Source of the DNA: Jannaschia formosa
Lineage (GTDB): Bacteria > Pseudomonadota > Alphaproteobacteria > Rhodobacterales > Rhodobacteraceae
Assembly: GCF_003340555.1 (NCBI RefSeq)
Contig: NZ_QPLJ01000003.1
Span: forward strand, 186,001-250,000
Direction: 5' to 3'
DNA length: 64,000 bases
The stretch's first letter is position 1; each line of letters begins with the position of its first letter. The position numbers and the translations under genes were made by a program. This document shows positions 44,015 through 53,606 of this stretch, one piece after another. The notes below the pieces were generated by a model. That model did not search any database, was not told where the DNA came from, and saw nothing but the letters and a program-made list of their open reading frames with translations.

Positions 44015-44046
44015 GGTGGATGGCCGGGTCGAGCCCGGCCACGACG
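44015..44046 (-). repeat. Palindromic repeat, right flank of the GIY-YIG gene
   Basis: Read on the minus strand: CGTCGTGGCCGGGCTCGACC then CGGCCATCCACC. It is an inverted copy of the element at 43616-43647. Where the two differ inside the stem, both pairing bases changed (C-G in one, G-C in the other), so the hairpin is preserved. Confidence 0.8.
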
Positions 44047-44074
44047 CGCAGGGAAAGGTTAACAGACCGTTCCA

Positions 44075-44958
<884 letters not shown>

Positions 44959-44962
<4 letters not shown>

Positions 44963-45831
44963 GCCCCGTCCCTTTTGTCCATGTTCGTCATCACAGTGTA
45001 GAAGACCCAGGATATCAGCAGGATCACAAGGAAGTACATGATCGAGAAGGCCGCCGCGGGTCCGAGGTCGAACTGCCCCAGCGCCATCTTCACGAGGTCG
45101 ATCGACAGGAAGGTGGTCGAGTTGCCCGGCCCGCCTCCGGTGACGACGAAGGGCTCCGTATAGATCATGAAGCTGTCCATGAAGCGCAACAGGATCGCGA
45201 TCATCAGCACGCCCGCCATCTTCGGAAGCTCGATATAGCGGAACACGGCCCAGCGGCTCGCCTGGTCGATCTTGGCGGCCTGGTAGTAGGCGTCCGGGAT
45301 CGACTGGAGCCCCGCATAAGCCAGCAGCGCCACAAGCGAAGTCCAGTGCCAGACATCCATCACGATGACCGTGGCCCAGGCGGCGTAGAAGTTCTGGGTA
45401 TAGTTATAGTCGATCCCGATGGCGTCGAGCGTGTAGCCCAGCAGGCCGATATCGACCCGGCCGAAGATCTGCCAGATCGTGCCGACCACGTTCCAAGGGA
45501 TCAGAAGCGGCAGCGACATCAGCACCAGGCAGAAGGACGCCCAGAAGCCGGATTTCGGCATGTTGAGGGCGACGAAGATGCCCAGCGGGATCTCGATGGC
45601 AAGGATGATCGCCGAGAAGGCGAGCTGCCGCCAGAGCGCGGCCCACATCCGCTCCGATTCCAGCATCTCCTCGAACCATTCGAGGCCGGCCCAGAAGAAC
45701 TCGTTGTTCCCGAAGCTGTCCTGGACCGAATAGTTGACCACCGTCATCAGCGGGATGATGGCCGAGAAGGCGACCAGCACCAGCACCGGCAGGACCAGGA
45801 ACCAGGCCTTCTGGTTGACCGTCTTGTTCAT
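44959..45831 (-). CDS. glpP: Glycerol ABC transporter permease GlpP
   Basis: A 290-residue MalF-like permease with six hydrophobic segments (AWFLVLPVLVLVAFSAII at the start). The coupling loop is YYQAAKIDQASRWAVFRYIELP. It overlaps glpT upstream and glpQ downstream by ATGA, so translation of the block is coupled. Gene order and neighbours support the glycerol assignment. Confidence 0.9.
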
Positions 45832-46925
45832 GCCGCGGCTCCTTCCGGTGTCGTGGCGCGGGGCGCGACGCGCCAGCCGTCCGAGTAGATGTTCACCCCC
45901 TCGGGCGCGAAGGCCACCTGCGCGGCATCCGCCGGGATCGCCTCGCCCTCGGGCAGGATGACGTTGACCGGGCGCCCCAGCACCTCGGCCCGCACGATCT
46001 TGTGGCGCCCCACGTCCTCGACCCGGCGGATCGAGGCGGGCAGGCCGCCCGAGGCGACGAGACGGGTGAATTCGGGCCGAACGCCCAGCTCGACCTTGCC
46101 CGAGGGCCTGCCGAAGCCCTGCCCCAGCGCGATCTCGTGGCCGTCGATCACGGCGCGGTCGCCCTCGACCTGCGCCTCCAGCACGTTCATGCCGGGCGAG
46201 CCGATGAAATAGCCGACGAAGGTGTGCTCCGGCCGCTCGAACAGCTCCTGCGGGGTGCCCATCTGCACGACCCGGCCGTCATACATGACCACCACCTTGT
46301 CGGCGAAGGTCAGCGCTTCGGTCTGGTCGTGGGTGACGTAGATCATCGTGTGCCCGAACTGCTGGTGCAGGGACTTGAGCTGGGTCCGAAGCTCCCACTT
46401 CATGTGCGGGTCGATCACCGTCAGTGGCTCGTCGAACAGAAGCGCGTTCACGTCCTCGCGTACCATGCCGCGCCCGAGACTGATCTTCTGCTTGGCATCC
46501 GCCGTCAGCCCCTGCGCCTTGCGGTCGAGCACGTCCTCCATCCCGATCATGCCAGCGATCTCCTGGACGCGCTGCGCTATATACGACGCCTCGGCGCCGC
46601 GGTTGCGCAGCGGGAAGGCGAGATTCTGGCGCACCGTCATCGTGTCGTAGACGACGGGGAACTGGAACACCTGCGCGATGTTGCGCTGCGCCGTGGGCGC
46701 GTGGGTCACGTCCTTCCCGTCGAACAGGATGCGCCCCTGCGACGGCTGCAGCAGGCCCGAGATGATGTTGAGCAGCGTCGACTTCCCGCAGCCCGACGCG
46801 CCGAGCAGCGCATAGGCCTCGCCATCGACCCAGTCGTGGTCGAGCTGCTTGAGCGCATAGTCCTCCGGCCCGGACGGGTTGGGCGAGTAGGAATGCGCGA
46901 GATTGTCGAGCGTTATCTTCGCCAT
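45828..46925 (-). CDS. glpT: Glycerol ABC transporter ATPase GlpT
   Basis: A 365-residue ABC ATPase with a C-terminal TOBE-type regulatory domain. Walker A GASGCGKST and Walker B LLFDEPLTVIDPH are intact. The signature is degenerate: LTADAKQKISLGRGM in place of LSGGQ. With GlpS, which keeps LSGGQQQR, it should form a heterodimer with one weakened catalytic site; this asymmetry is a feature of the glpST type. Starts 3 bases after glpS. Confidence 0.9.
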   Translation of the reverse strand: MAKITLDNLAHSYSPNPSGPEDYALKQLDHDWVDGEAYALLGASGCGKSTLLNIISGLLQPSQGRILFDGKDVTHAPTAQRNIAQVFQFPVVYDTMTVRQNLAFPLRNRGAEASYIAQRVQEIAGMIGMEDVLDRKAQGLTADAKQKISLGRGMVREDVNALLFDEPLTVIDPHMKWELRTQLKSLHQQFGHTMIYVTHDQTEALTFADKVVVMYDGRVVQMGTPQELFERPEHTFVGYFIGSPGMNVLEAQVEGDRAVIDGHEIALGQGFGRPSGKVELGVRPEFTRLVASGGLPASIRRVEDVGRHKIVRAEVLGRPVNVILPEGEAIPADAAQVAFAPEGVNIYSDGWRVAPRATTPEGAAA

Positions 46926-46928
46926 GGC

Positions 46929-48008
46929 TCAGGCCGCCTGCGCATAGGGGGCGGGGGCGATCAGGGCACCCCCGGCGTCGAAGAGATAGACATGGGCGGG
47001 ATCGAGATAGACCTTCAGCGGGGCCCCCGTCCTGAGGTTGCGGACCCCGTGCACCAGCCCGACCCAGCGCTGTCCGGCATGGTCGAGATGGACGAAGGTC
47101 TCCGACCCGGTGATCTCGGTCACGGCGAGCCGCGTCTCGAATTCCAGCGCCCCGGGCGAGTGGGGCGAAAGCTCCAGGTGGTTGGGGCGGAAGCCCGCGC
47201 GGCAGCGGCCGTCCGCGGCACCCGCGGGGGCGGGGGCGCTCTGGCCGTCGCCGTAATCGACCGTGCCGCCGCGGACCGTCACGTCCAGGAAGTTCATCGG
47301 CGGATCGCTGAACACCCGCGCCGTCGTCGCGTCGACCGGCTGGCGGTAGACCGAGGGCGTCGGACCGAACTGCGTCACCCGCCCCTCCCACAGGGTCGCG
47401 ACATTGCCGCCGAGCAGCAACGCCTCCTCGGGTTCGGTCGTGGCGTAGACGAAGATCGACCCGGCTTCCTGGAAGATGTTCGGGATCTCGGCGCGCAACT
47501 CCTCGCGCAGCTTGTAGTCCAGGTTCGCCAGCGGCTCGTCCAGCAGCACCAGCCCCGCATCCTTGACTAGCGCCCGCGCCAGCGCGCAGCGCTGCTGCTG
47601 CCCGCCCGACAGCGCCAGCGGCTTGCGGTCCAGCAGCGGCGTCAGGCGCATCAGGTCGGCGGCCTTGCGCACGGCGGCGTCGATCTCGTCCTTCGACTTG
47701 CCCAGCAGGCGCATCGGCGAGGCGATGTTGTCGTAGACTGTCATCGACGGATAGTTGATGAACTGCTGGTAGACCATGGCGACACCCCGGTCCTGGACCC
47801 GCATGCCCGTCACGTCCTTCCCCTGCCAGACGATCCGCCCGGTGCTCGGCACGTCGAGCCCGGCCATCAGCCGCATCAGCGAGGTCTTTCCGGACAGTGT
47901 CGGCCCCAGCAGGACGTTCATCGTCCCCCCATCCAGGGTCAGATCGGTCGGATGGACATGGACCTGGCCATCGACCGTCTTCGACACGCCGTCTAGCACG
48001 AGCGTCAT
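46929..48008 (-). CDS. glpS: Glycerol ABC transporter ATPase GlpS
   Basis: A 359-residue ABC ATPase. Its Walker A reads GPTLSGKTS (Leu in place of the third Gly), the signature [15 protein letters not shown] is canonical, and Walker B is LVLLDEPLANLD. A TOBE-type C-terminal domain follows. It is the first gene of the transporter operon here; in Rhizobium glpD precedes it, but no glpD is found in this window. GGGAGGGG lies upstream of the ATG. Confidence 0.9.
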   Translation of the reverse strand: MTLVLDGVSKTVDGQVHVHPTDLTLDGGTMNVLLGPTLSGKTSLMRLMAGLDVPSTGRIVWQGKDVTGMRVQDRGVAMVYQQFINYPSMTVYDNIASPMRLLGKSKDEIDAAVRKAADLMRLTPLLDRKPLALSGGQQQRCALARALVKDAGLVLLDEPLANLDYKLREELRAEIPNIFQEAGSIFVYATTEPEEALLLGGNVATLWEGRVTQFGPTPSVYRQPVDATTARVFSDPPMNFLDVTVRGGTVDYGDGQSAPAPAGAADGRCRAGFRPNHLELSPHSPGALEFETRLAVTEITGSETFVHLDHAGQRWVGLVHGVRNLRTGAPLKVYLDPAHVYLFDAGGALIAPAPYAQAA

Positions 48009-48268
48009 GCGTCACCCCTCCCAGCGGGCGGCGCTCCCCGCACCGCCCTTCACTTGCCGCAATCGTGACTACCGGAAGCCCGCCTGTCAATCGAACTTTC
48101 GTTTTTTTTCCTTTTTTCTCCGCCGTCGCGGTCTGCCCTAGCCGCCTCCGGCACTGGAAAGCCCTTTAAACAAATGGAAAAAAGACGGTAATCTGACGAG
48201 TATCGCAATACTTGATGCGGCGTCGCCGGTGATGCTATGGTCCGTGGACGAAAACCGGAGGCGGTGGT
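48009..48268. promoter_or_regulatory. Divergent glpS/glpR promoter region
   Basis: A 260-base gap that is much more AT-rich than the rest. A pyrimidine tract at 48097-48121 (TTTCG followed by a T-run and a second T-run) precedes the glpS side; TTTCG-type half-sites are usual for DeoR/GlpR-family regulators. The dyad AGTAT-CGCA-ATACT at 48199-48212 abuts a possible glpR promoter (TTGATG at 48212-48217, CTATGG at 48235-48240, 17-base spacer). Either could be the GlpR operator. Confidence 0.45.
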
Positions 48269-49036
48269 TTGGCCACGAATTTTCGGAAAACGGAGATACT
48301 CGAACAGGCGCGACGGGACGGCAAGGTCCTGGTCGAGCAGCTGGCCCGCCGCTTCGACGTGACCGTCCAGACCATCCGCCGCGACCTGTCGGAGCTGTCG
48401 GACGTCGGCAAGCTGGAGCGCGTGCATGGCGGCGCCGTGATTCCCTCGGGCGTCGTCAACCTCGTCTACGAGGAGCGTCGCCGCATGAACGAAGAGGGCA
48501 AGCAGGCCATCGCCGCCGCCTGCGCCGCCGAGATTCCCTTCGGCTCCTCAATCTTCATGAACATCGGCACGACGACCGAATCCGTCGCCCGCGCGATGCG
48601 CGACCACGAGGACATCCTCGTCGTGACGAACAACCTCAACATCGCGAACATCCTGTCGGCCAACGTTCATTGCGAGATCGTGGTCGCGGGCGGCACGCTG
48701 CGCCGGGCCGATGGCGGGCTGATCGGCGGCTTCGCCGTCGACACGGTGAAGCAGTTCAAGTTCGACTACGCGGTCATCGGCTGCTCGGCCATCGACGAGG
48801 ACGGCGACCTGCTCGACTTCGACGCGCAGGAGATCGTGGTGACGCAATCGGCAATGGCCCGGGCCCGCCGGGTCTTCGCCGTGGTCGACCACACCAAGCT
48901 CGACCGCAAGGCCCCAATCTCGACCTGCGCCCTGGCCGAGCTCGACACGCTCTTCACCGACACGCCCCTGCCGCAGACGCTGCGCGACATCGCCACGGCC
49001 CACGCGACCCGCCTCGTCGAGACCCGCTCGGCCTGA
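48269..49036 (+). CDS. glpR: Glycerol regulon repressor GlpR (DeoR family)
   Basis: A 255-residue DeoR-family regulator. The N-terminal winged helix is VEQLARRFDVTVQTIRRDL, and the effector domain has MNIGTTTESVARAM, TNNLNIANIL, GGTLRRADGGLIG, and a C-terminal VDHTKLDRKAP. It starts with TTG, with GGAGG 7 bases upstream; no ATG/GTG start fits the conserved beginning. It is divergent from glpS and is expected to repress it, relieved by glycerol-3-phosphate. Confidence 0.9.
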   Translation: MATNFRKTEILEQARRDGKVLVEQLARRFDVTVQTIRRDLSELSDVGKLERVHGGAVIPSGVVNLVYEERRRMNEEGKQAIAAACAAEIPFGSSIFMNIGTTTESVARAMRDHEDILVVTNNLNIANILSANVHCEIVVAGGTLRRADGGLIGGFAVDTVKQFKFDYAVIGCSAIDEDGDLLDFDAQEIVVTQSAMARARRVFAVVDHTKLDRKAPISTCALAELDTLFTDTPLPQTLRDIATAHATRLVETRSA

Positions 49037-49093
49037 CCGGCCCCCTCCCGGCCCGCCGCCTGCCGGACCCGCGCGGGCGACTTTGGCCCCGAC

Positions 49094-49912
49094 TCAGCCC
49101 TGCGCCATGACCTCCACGGCCTCCGCCGTTCCCAGCATCAGCGGGCGGCCCCAGCGGGCGAGGTCCCCGTCCGGGGCACCGTCGAGGAAACCGTCCATCT
49201 CCGCCCAGCCCTCGGGCCCGCCGCAGCGCACCGTGCCGCCCGCGGCGCGGACCAGCGCGACGCCGCCCGCGACGTCCCAGACGTTCGGCGTCGCGAATCG
49301 TGCACCCGCCAGCAGCCCCGCCGCCACGAAGGCGCATTCGATGGCGGCCGATCCGGTCTTGCGCACGTCGAAGCCCGTGTCGGGCATGGCGGCAGGCTCG
49401 GGCAGGCCGATCAGGCGGCGGCGGATGCCCCGGGTCGCGGCGCGCGTGACCTCGGTGCCATCGAAGCGCAGGGGCCCGCCCGCGCGGGCCGAATAGACGC
49501 CCGGCCGCAGCCGGTGGCTGGTCGAGCACCAGAGCGCCCCGACCACCGGGCGCCCCCGCACCAGCAGGCCGATCGAGGCCGAGAACAGCGGCAGGCCGTT
49601 GATGAAGTTCGCCGTCCCGTCGACGGGATCGACGGCCCAGACATGGTCGTGATCGCGGCCGGGCCGGTCGTCCATCTCCTCGCCGATGATGTCGTGCTTC
49701 GGATGGGACGCGCCGATCCGGGCGCGCAGGATCTGCTCGACCGCCTCGTCCACCTCGGAGACGGGATCGCGCGTCGAGCCTTCGGCGCCCTTGTAGCCAA
49801 CGCGCAGCGTCCGCCCGAGCGCCGCCTCGATCTCGGCCCCGGCGAGCCGGGCGAGCTCGGCGGCGAGGGTCTCGAAGCCGTCGAGCTCCGTTTCGGAAGG
49901 AAGGTCCGTCAT
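49094..49912 (-). CDS. Inositol monophosphatase family protein
   Basis: A 272-residue Mg-dependent phosphatase of the IMPase/FBPase/CysQ superfamily. Motifs: STRDPVSEVDEAVEQILRARI (first metal block), GEEMDDRP, WAVDPVDGTANFINGLPLFSASIGL (the DPxDGT metal motif) and the C-terminal NVWDVAGGVALVRAAGG. The ATG overlaps the stop of the decayed sugar-kinase frame upstream (ATGA), so the two were once coupled. The pairing with a sugar kinase suggests a sugar-phosphate or inositol substrate. Confidence 0.88.
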   Translation of the reverse strand: MTDLPSETELDGFETLAAELARLAGAEIEAALGRTLRVGYKGAEGSTRDPVSEVDEAVEQILRARIGASHPKHDIIGEEMDDRPGRDHDHVWAVDPVDGTANFINGLPLFSASIGLLVRGRPVVGALWCSTSHRLRPGVYSARAGGPLRFDGTEVTRAATRGIRRRLIGLPEPAAMPDTGFDVRKTGSAAIECAFVAAGLLAGARFATPNVWDVAGGVALVRAAGGTVRCGGPEGWAEMDGFLDGAPDGDLARWGRPLMLGTAEAVEVMAQG

Positions 49913-50433
49913 GGGCTGATCTCCTCGATCTCTACCGCCTCGGCCAGCGCCTCGATATCGGCGCGCGTCCCCGTGCCGCGCCCGCGGCGCATCGCGTTGA
50001 GCCTGCCCGCCGCGGTGGCCAGCCGCAGCGTCGTAGCGCAGCGCATCCGCCAGCCCGCGCTTTAGAGCTCGTCGCTCTCGTGCCGGTCGAGCGTGGGAAC
50101 GGGCACGCGCGCGATCTCCTCGTGCCTGCCGCTGCGGCGGTCGTCGACATGGCCGCCAGTGGCGCCGTGGATTGCGACCATCCGCAGGTCGAAATCCTCC
50201 TCGTCGTGGATCAGCGCCTGCACGATCCGGCCCGCTTCGCCGCCGACGGGGCCGGCCAGCATCGTCCTGCAGCCGAGCGCGGCGGTCATGCGCGCGACCC
50301 AGGCCCCCTGCCCGCCGGCGTGGAAATAGACCTCGTCCGAGCCGTCCGGGGCGCGCTCGATTGTCACCGTGAAGATCGGCCAGGGCGCGAAGACGCTGAT
50401 CCGCTCGACGGCGGGGGAGGAGGCGGAGGGCAT
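49909..50433 (-). pseudogene. Decayed PfkB-family sugar kinase
   Basis: Residues 1-123 from the ATG at 50433 (AGGAG upstream) match the N-terminal part of Rhodobacterales PfkB kinases: APWPIFTVTIE, YFHAGGQGAWVARM, GPVGGEAGR, and VPTLDRHESDEL, then TAA at 50062. The following bases carry pieces of the kinase C terminus: RGLADALRY in the +1 frame (about 50063-50035), then TLRLATAAGRLNAMRRG and IEALAEAVEIEEI in the original frame to a TGA at 49909. About 140 middle residues, including the GAGD catalytic loop, are missing. An internal deletion plus frame changes is the simplest reading, so no active kinase can be made. Confidence 0.75.
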
Positions 50434-50647
50434 GCAGGACTCCTGTCGCTCTGCCGACAAGACGCATAGGCGGGCCGCCGGTTCCGCCTGTCGCCCCCCG
50501 CGCATGCGGCTCTCCGCCCGACGGCGCCGGACCCTGTCCCCGCGGAAGGCTTGCCGCGGCCGTCCCGTCCCGTTCATCCTCCGCCCCGCGAGGGGGCAGG
50601 GAGAGACGGGCGATGGACGCCGCGGGCCGCATCGGTGAGGGAAGGGC

Positions 50648-51748
50648 ATGACCGTCGACGCCTTCGACCGCGCCGCGGCGCATCTGGAGGCGCTGACCCG
50701 CCGGCCGCCGCCCGAGGGTGCGCTGGCGGCCGGGATCGCGCGGATCGCGCCGGACGGAAGCCTGCGCGCGATGCTGACCGGGCGCGACGGTCCGGGCGGC
50801 CCGCCGGTCTCCGATCCCGGGCTGCGGCTGCGCGTCGCTTCCGTCACCAAGCTGGCGCTGGCCCGGACGGCGCTGGCGGCGGGGCTCGACCCCGGCACGC
50901 CGCTGGCGGAGCTGCTGCCCTGGCCGGACCCGGCCCTGCGCCTCGGCCACCTCCTGTCCCACAGGTCCGGCATCACCGACGGCGCGGGCTACGTCGCGCC
51001 GCCCCCGGCCGACGCCGTGGCGCTGGCGCAGGACTCCGCGGCCCGGTCGGGGCACCCGCCGGGAGGCGCCTTCCGCTACGCCAACCTCAACTACGTCCTC
51101 ATCGGCATCGCACTGGAGCGGGCGACGGGCCGGAGGCTCGACCACCTGGTGGCGGAGCATGTACTGCGCCCCGCCGGGATCGGCGGCGGGCTCAACTGGG
51201 CGGGTGTGGCCGAGCGCGACCGGCGGCTCGCGCTCTGGCAATGGGAGGGCGGGCGCCACGTCCGGCAGGTCGACGGGCCGGAGGGCGACTGGAACGCGGA
51301 CCTGATCTGGCGCGACGGCGAGGGCCTGGACCTCGCCGGCTGGCGTCCGGGCTGGGCGCCCTGGTTCTCGCCGCAGGGCGGCCTGCGCGCCTCGGTGCCG
51401 GAGCTTGCGCGCCTCGCCCGCTTCGCGCTGTCGGACGCGCCGGGCGCGCGCATGGCCAGGCCGGTCGCAGGCTTCGGCGACACGCCGGGGCTGGAAGCGG
51501 CGGGGCTCTTCCGCGAGGTCGGCCTCGGCGTCACGATCTACCGCGATCACCCGGAGATCGGCGGCGACCTCGCGGGCCATGCGGGACAGGCGCTCGGCGC
51601 CTCGACCGGGGCGTGGCTCGACCGTGCCACCGGGGCGGCCTGGGGCTATGCGATCCTCGGCTGGCCCGACTTCTCGGACGGGCTGGAGGAGGAACCCTTC
51701 TACCCGCCCGCCGAGCTTGAGATCATGCGAATCATCGCCCGAGGCTGA
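50648..51748 (+). CDS. Beta-lactamase-fold serine hydrolase (class C / esterase type)
   Basis: A 366-residue protein of the beta-lactamase/transpeptidase-like family (COG1680). The catalytic Ser and Lys are in VASVTK, near residue 77; YANLN near 142 provides the Tyr; a GHAGQALG block near 320 replaces the KTG. LLSHRSGITDG is the family marker. No signal peptide is seen, so it is probably a cytoplasmic esterase or peptidase rather than an antibiotic-resistance enzyme. It is divergent from the decayed kinase, with a 214-base gap in which I saw no clear element. Confidence 0.82.
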   Translation: MTVDAFDRAAAHLEALTRRPPPEGALAAGIARIAPDGSLRAMLTGRDGPGGPPVSDPGLRLRVASVTKLALARTALAAGLDPGTPLAELLPWPDPALRLGHLLSHRSGITDGAGYVAPPPADAVALAQDSAARSGHPPGGAFRYANLNYVLIGIALERATGRRLDHLVAEHVLRPAGIGGGLNWAGVAERDRRLALWQWEGGRHVRQVDGPEGDWNADLIWRDGEGLDLAGWRPGWAPWFSPQGGLRASVPELARLARFALSDAPGARMARPVAGFGDTPGLEAAGLFREVGLGVTIYRDHPEIGGDLAGHAGQALGASTGAWLDRATGAAWGYAILGWPDFSDGLEEEPFYPPAELEIMRIIARG

Positions 51749-51892
51749 CGCGAGTGGCGGCCGGCGGACACACGCTCCGGGCGAAAGCGACGCGAGGGCG
51801 CACTTGCCACGCCTGGCTTCCTGGCTAAGGCTGCGTGGATTGAGGCGAGCGGACGACAGAGCCGCCGCCCTTCACCAACACGGAGACGACCG

Positions 51893-53515
51893 ATGTTCCG
51901 ACGCAGCGCGCTGATGCTGTCCGCCGCCACGGCGATGGCGCTCACCCTTCCCGCAACCGCCGCCGAAGTGCCCGAGGGCACCAATCTGGCCGAGGAGCAG
52001 GTGTTCCGTTACCGTCTGCTCGACCAGTTCCCGACGCTCGACCCGCAGCTCAACGAGGAGACGGCCGGCTCCCACGTGATCCGCCAGCTCTTCGAGGGGC
52101 TGATGAACCAGGACGCGCAGGGCAACCTCGTTCCGGGCGTGGCCACCGGCTTCGAGGCCTCCGAGGGCAACACCGTCTACACCTTCACCCTGCGCGACGA
52201 CGCGCGCTGGTCGAACGGCGAGCCGGTCACGGCGCAGGACTTCGTCTATGCCTGGCGCCGCGCCGCCGACCCGGCCACCGCCTCGCCCTACCAGTGGTAT
52301 GTCGAGCTGACGCAGATCGAGAACGCCGCCGAGATCGTGGCCGGCGAGATGGACCCGTCCGAGCTGGGCGTGGAGGCGGTGGACAACAAGACGCTGCGCG
52401 TCACGCTGACCAACCCGCTGCCCTACTTCCCGGCGATGACCACCTACGCGACCCTGTTCCCCGCGCCGCAGGCGACCATCGAGGAGCATGGCGACGACTG
52501 GACCGACCCCGCGAACATGGTCAGCAACGGCGCCTACGTCCTCGACAGCCTCTCGCTCAACGAGACGTTCACGCTGACGAAGAACCCCGAGTACTGGGAC
52601 GCCGAGAACGTCGTGATCGATCGCGTCGAGGGCTACGTCGTCAACGACAGCAACCAGTCGCTGACCCGCTACGAGGCCGGCGAGTACGACATGCTGGAGC
52701 CCCTGCCGGCCGGCGCCTACCCGCGCCTCGAGGAAGAGCGCCCGGACGAGGCCCACTCCGTGCCGCGGCTCTGCTCCTACTACTATCCGATCAACTTCCG
52801 CGAGGGCGACGACGTCCCCGAGGCGCTGCGCGACCCGAACGTGCGCCGCGCGCTGTCGCTCGCCGTCGATCGCGACGTGATCGTCGACCAGGTGCTGCAG
52901 GGCGGCCAGCGGCCGGCCTACAACTTCACCCACTGGGCGACCGCCGGGTTCGAGCTGCCGGAGATGGACATGGCCTCGATGACCCAGGCCGAGCGCGACG
53001 CCGAGGCCCAGCGCCTCTGGGAAGAGGCGGGCTCGCCCGACCTCGACCTGCGGCTGATCTACAACACCTCCGACGAGCACCGGCAGATCGCCACGGTCGT
53101 CAGCCAGATGTGGAAGCAGAAGCTGGGCGTCGACACGGAGCTGTCGAACTCCGAATGGGCCGTCTACCTCGAGAAGCGCCGCGAGGGCGGCTTCGACCTG
53201 GCCCGCTCGGCCTGGTGCGGGGACTACAACGAGGCCTCGACCTTCCTCGACCTGATGACCACGCCGCACGGCTCGAACGACGGCAAGTTCTCGAACGCCC
53301 GCTACGACGAGCTGATGGCCCAGTCGAAGACCGCCGAGGACCCGCAGCCGCTCTATACCGAGGCGGAGCAGATCATCGCCGACGAGGTCGCCATGATCCC
53401 GATCTACCACTATGCCAACACGTTCCTCCTGAACCCCGAGATCAAGGGCTTCCCGATGGAGAACGTGGAGAACAACTGGTACGTCAAGGACTTCTACCGG
53501 GTCGCCGAGGAGTGA
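51893..53515 (+). CDS. oppA: Oligopeptide ABC transporter, periplasmic binding protein OppA
   Basis: A 540-residue SBP_bac_5 family protein with a signal peptide (MLSAATAMALTLPATAA). It shows the family start QVFRYRLLDQFPTLDPQLNEE, then LFEGLMNQDAQGNLVPGVA, YTFTLRDDARWSNGEPVTAQDFVYAWRR, NPNVRRALSLAVDR-type DPNVRRALSLAVDRD, and IPIYHYANTFLLNPEIKGF. This pattern (with SPYQWY) is closest to OppA/MppA. It is the first gene of oppABCDF; a possible promoter TTGCCA-N16-TAAGGC lies at 51804-51831, weakly supported. Confidence 0.92.
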   Translation: MFRRSALMLSAATAMALTLPATAAEVPEGTNLAEEQVFRYRLLDQFPTLDPQLNEETAGSHVIRQLFEGLMNQDAQGNLVPGVATGFEASEGNTVYTFTLRDDARWSNGEPVTAQDFVYAWRRAADPATASPYQWYVELTQIENAAEIVAGEMDPSELGVEAVDNKTLRVTLTNPLPYFPAMTTYATLFPAPQATIEEHGDDWTDPANMVSNGAYVLDSLSLNETFTLTKNPEYWDAENVVIDRVEGYVVNDSNQSLTRYEAGEYDMLEPLPAGAYPRLEEERPDEAHSVPRLCSYYYPINFREGDDVPEALRDPNVRRALSLAVDRDVIVDQVLQGGQRPAYNFTHWATAGFELPEMDMASMTQAERDAEAQRLWEEAGSPDLDLRLIYNTSDEHRQIATVVSQMWKQKLGVDTELSNSEWAVYLEKRREGGFDLARSAWCGDYNEASTFLDLMTTPHGSNDGKFSNARYDELMAQSKTAEDPQPLYTEAEQIIADEVAMIPIYHYANTFLLNPEIKGFPMENVENNWYVKDFYRVAEE

Positions 53516-53531
53516 TCCGAGGCCATGAGAA

Positions 53532-53559
53532 CCGGTGCGCGCCTTCGGGCGCGCACCGG
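53532..53559 (+). promoter_or_regulatory. 12-base-stem hairpin with TTCG tetraloop between oppA and oppB
   Basis: CCGGTGCGCGCC, loop TTCG closed by a C-G pair, then the exact complement. It lies 16 bases after the oppA stop. There is no T-run, so it is better read as an mRNA stabiliser or partial terminator giving more OppA than permease. Confidence 0.7.
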
Positions 53560-53606
53560 CGCCGCCGGCTTCGGCAAGCGGCGCCCCTGACGGGAGGGAC
53601 CCCCGA

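Noticed and set aside
49094-51580. An 828-codon minus-strand frame covering the IMPase gene and beyond
   Set aside because: Only its last 273 codons are the phosphatase; the upstream part is antisense to the beta-lactamase-fold gene and has shadow-frame composition.
50648-51748. Antibiotic-resistance beta-lactamase
   Set aside because: The protein has the general serine-hydrolase fold but no signal peptide and no KTG triad typical of AmpC enzymes.
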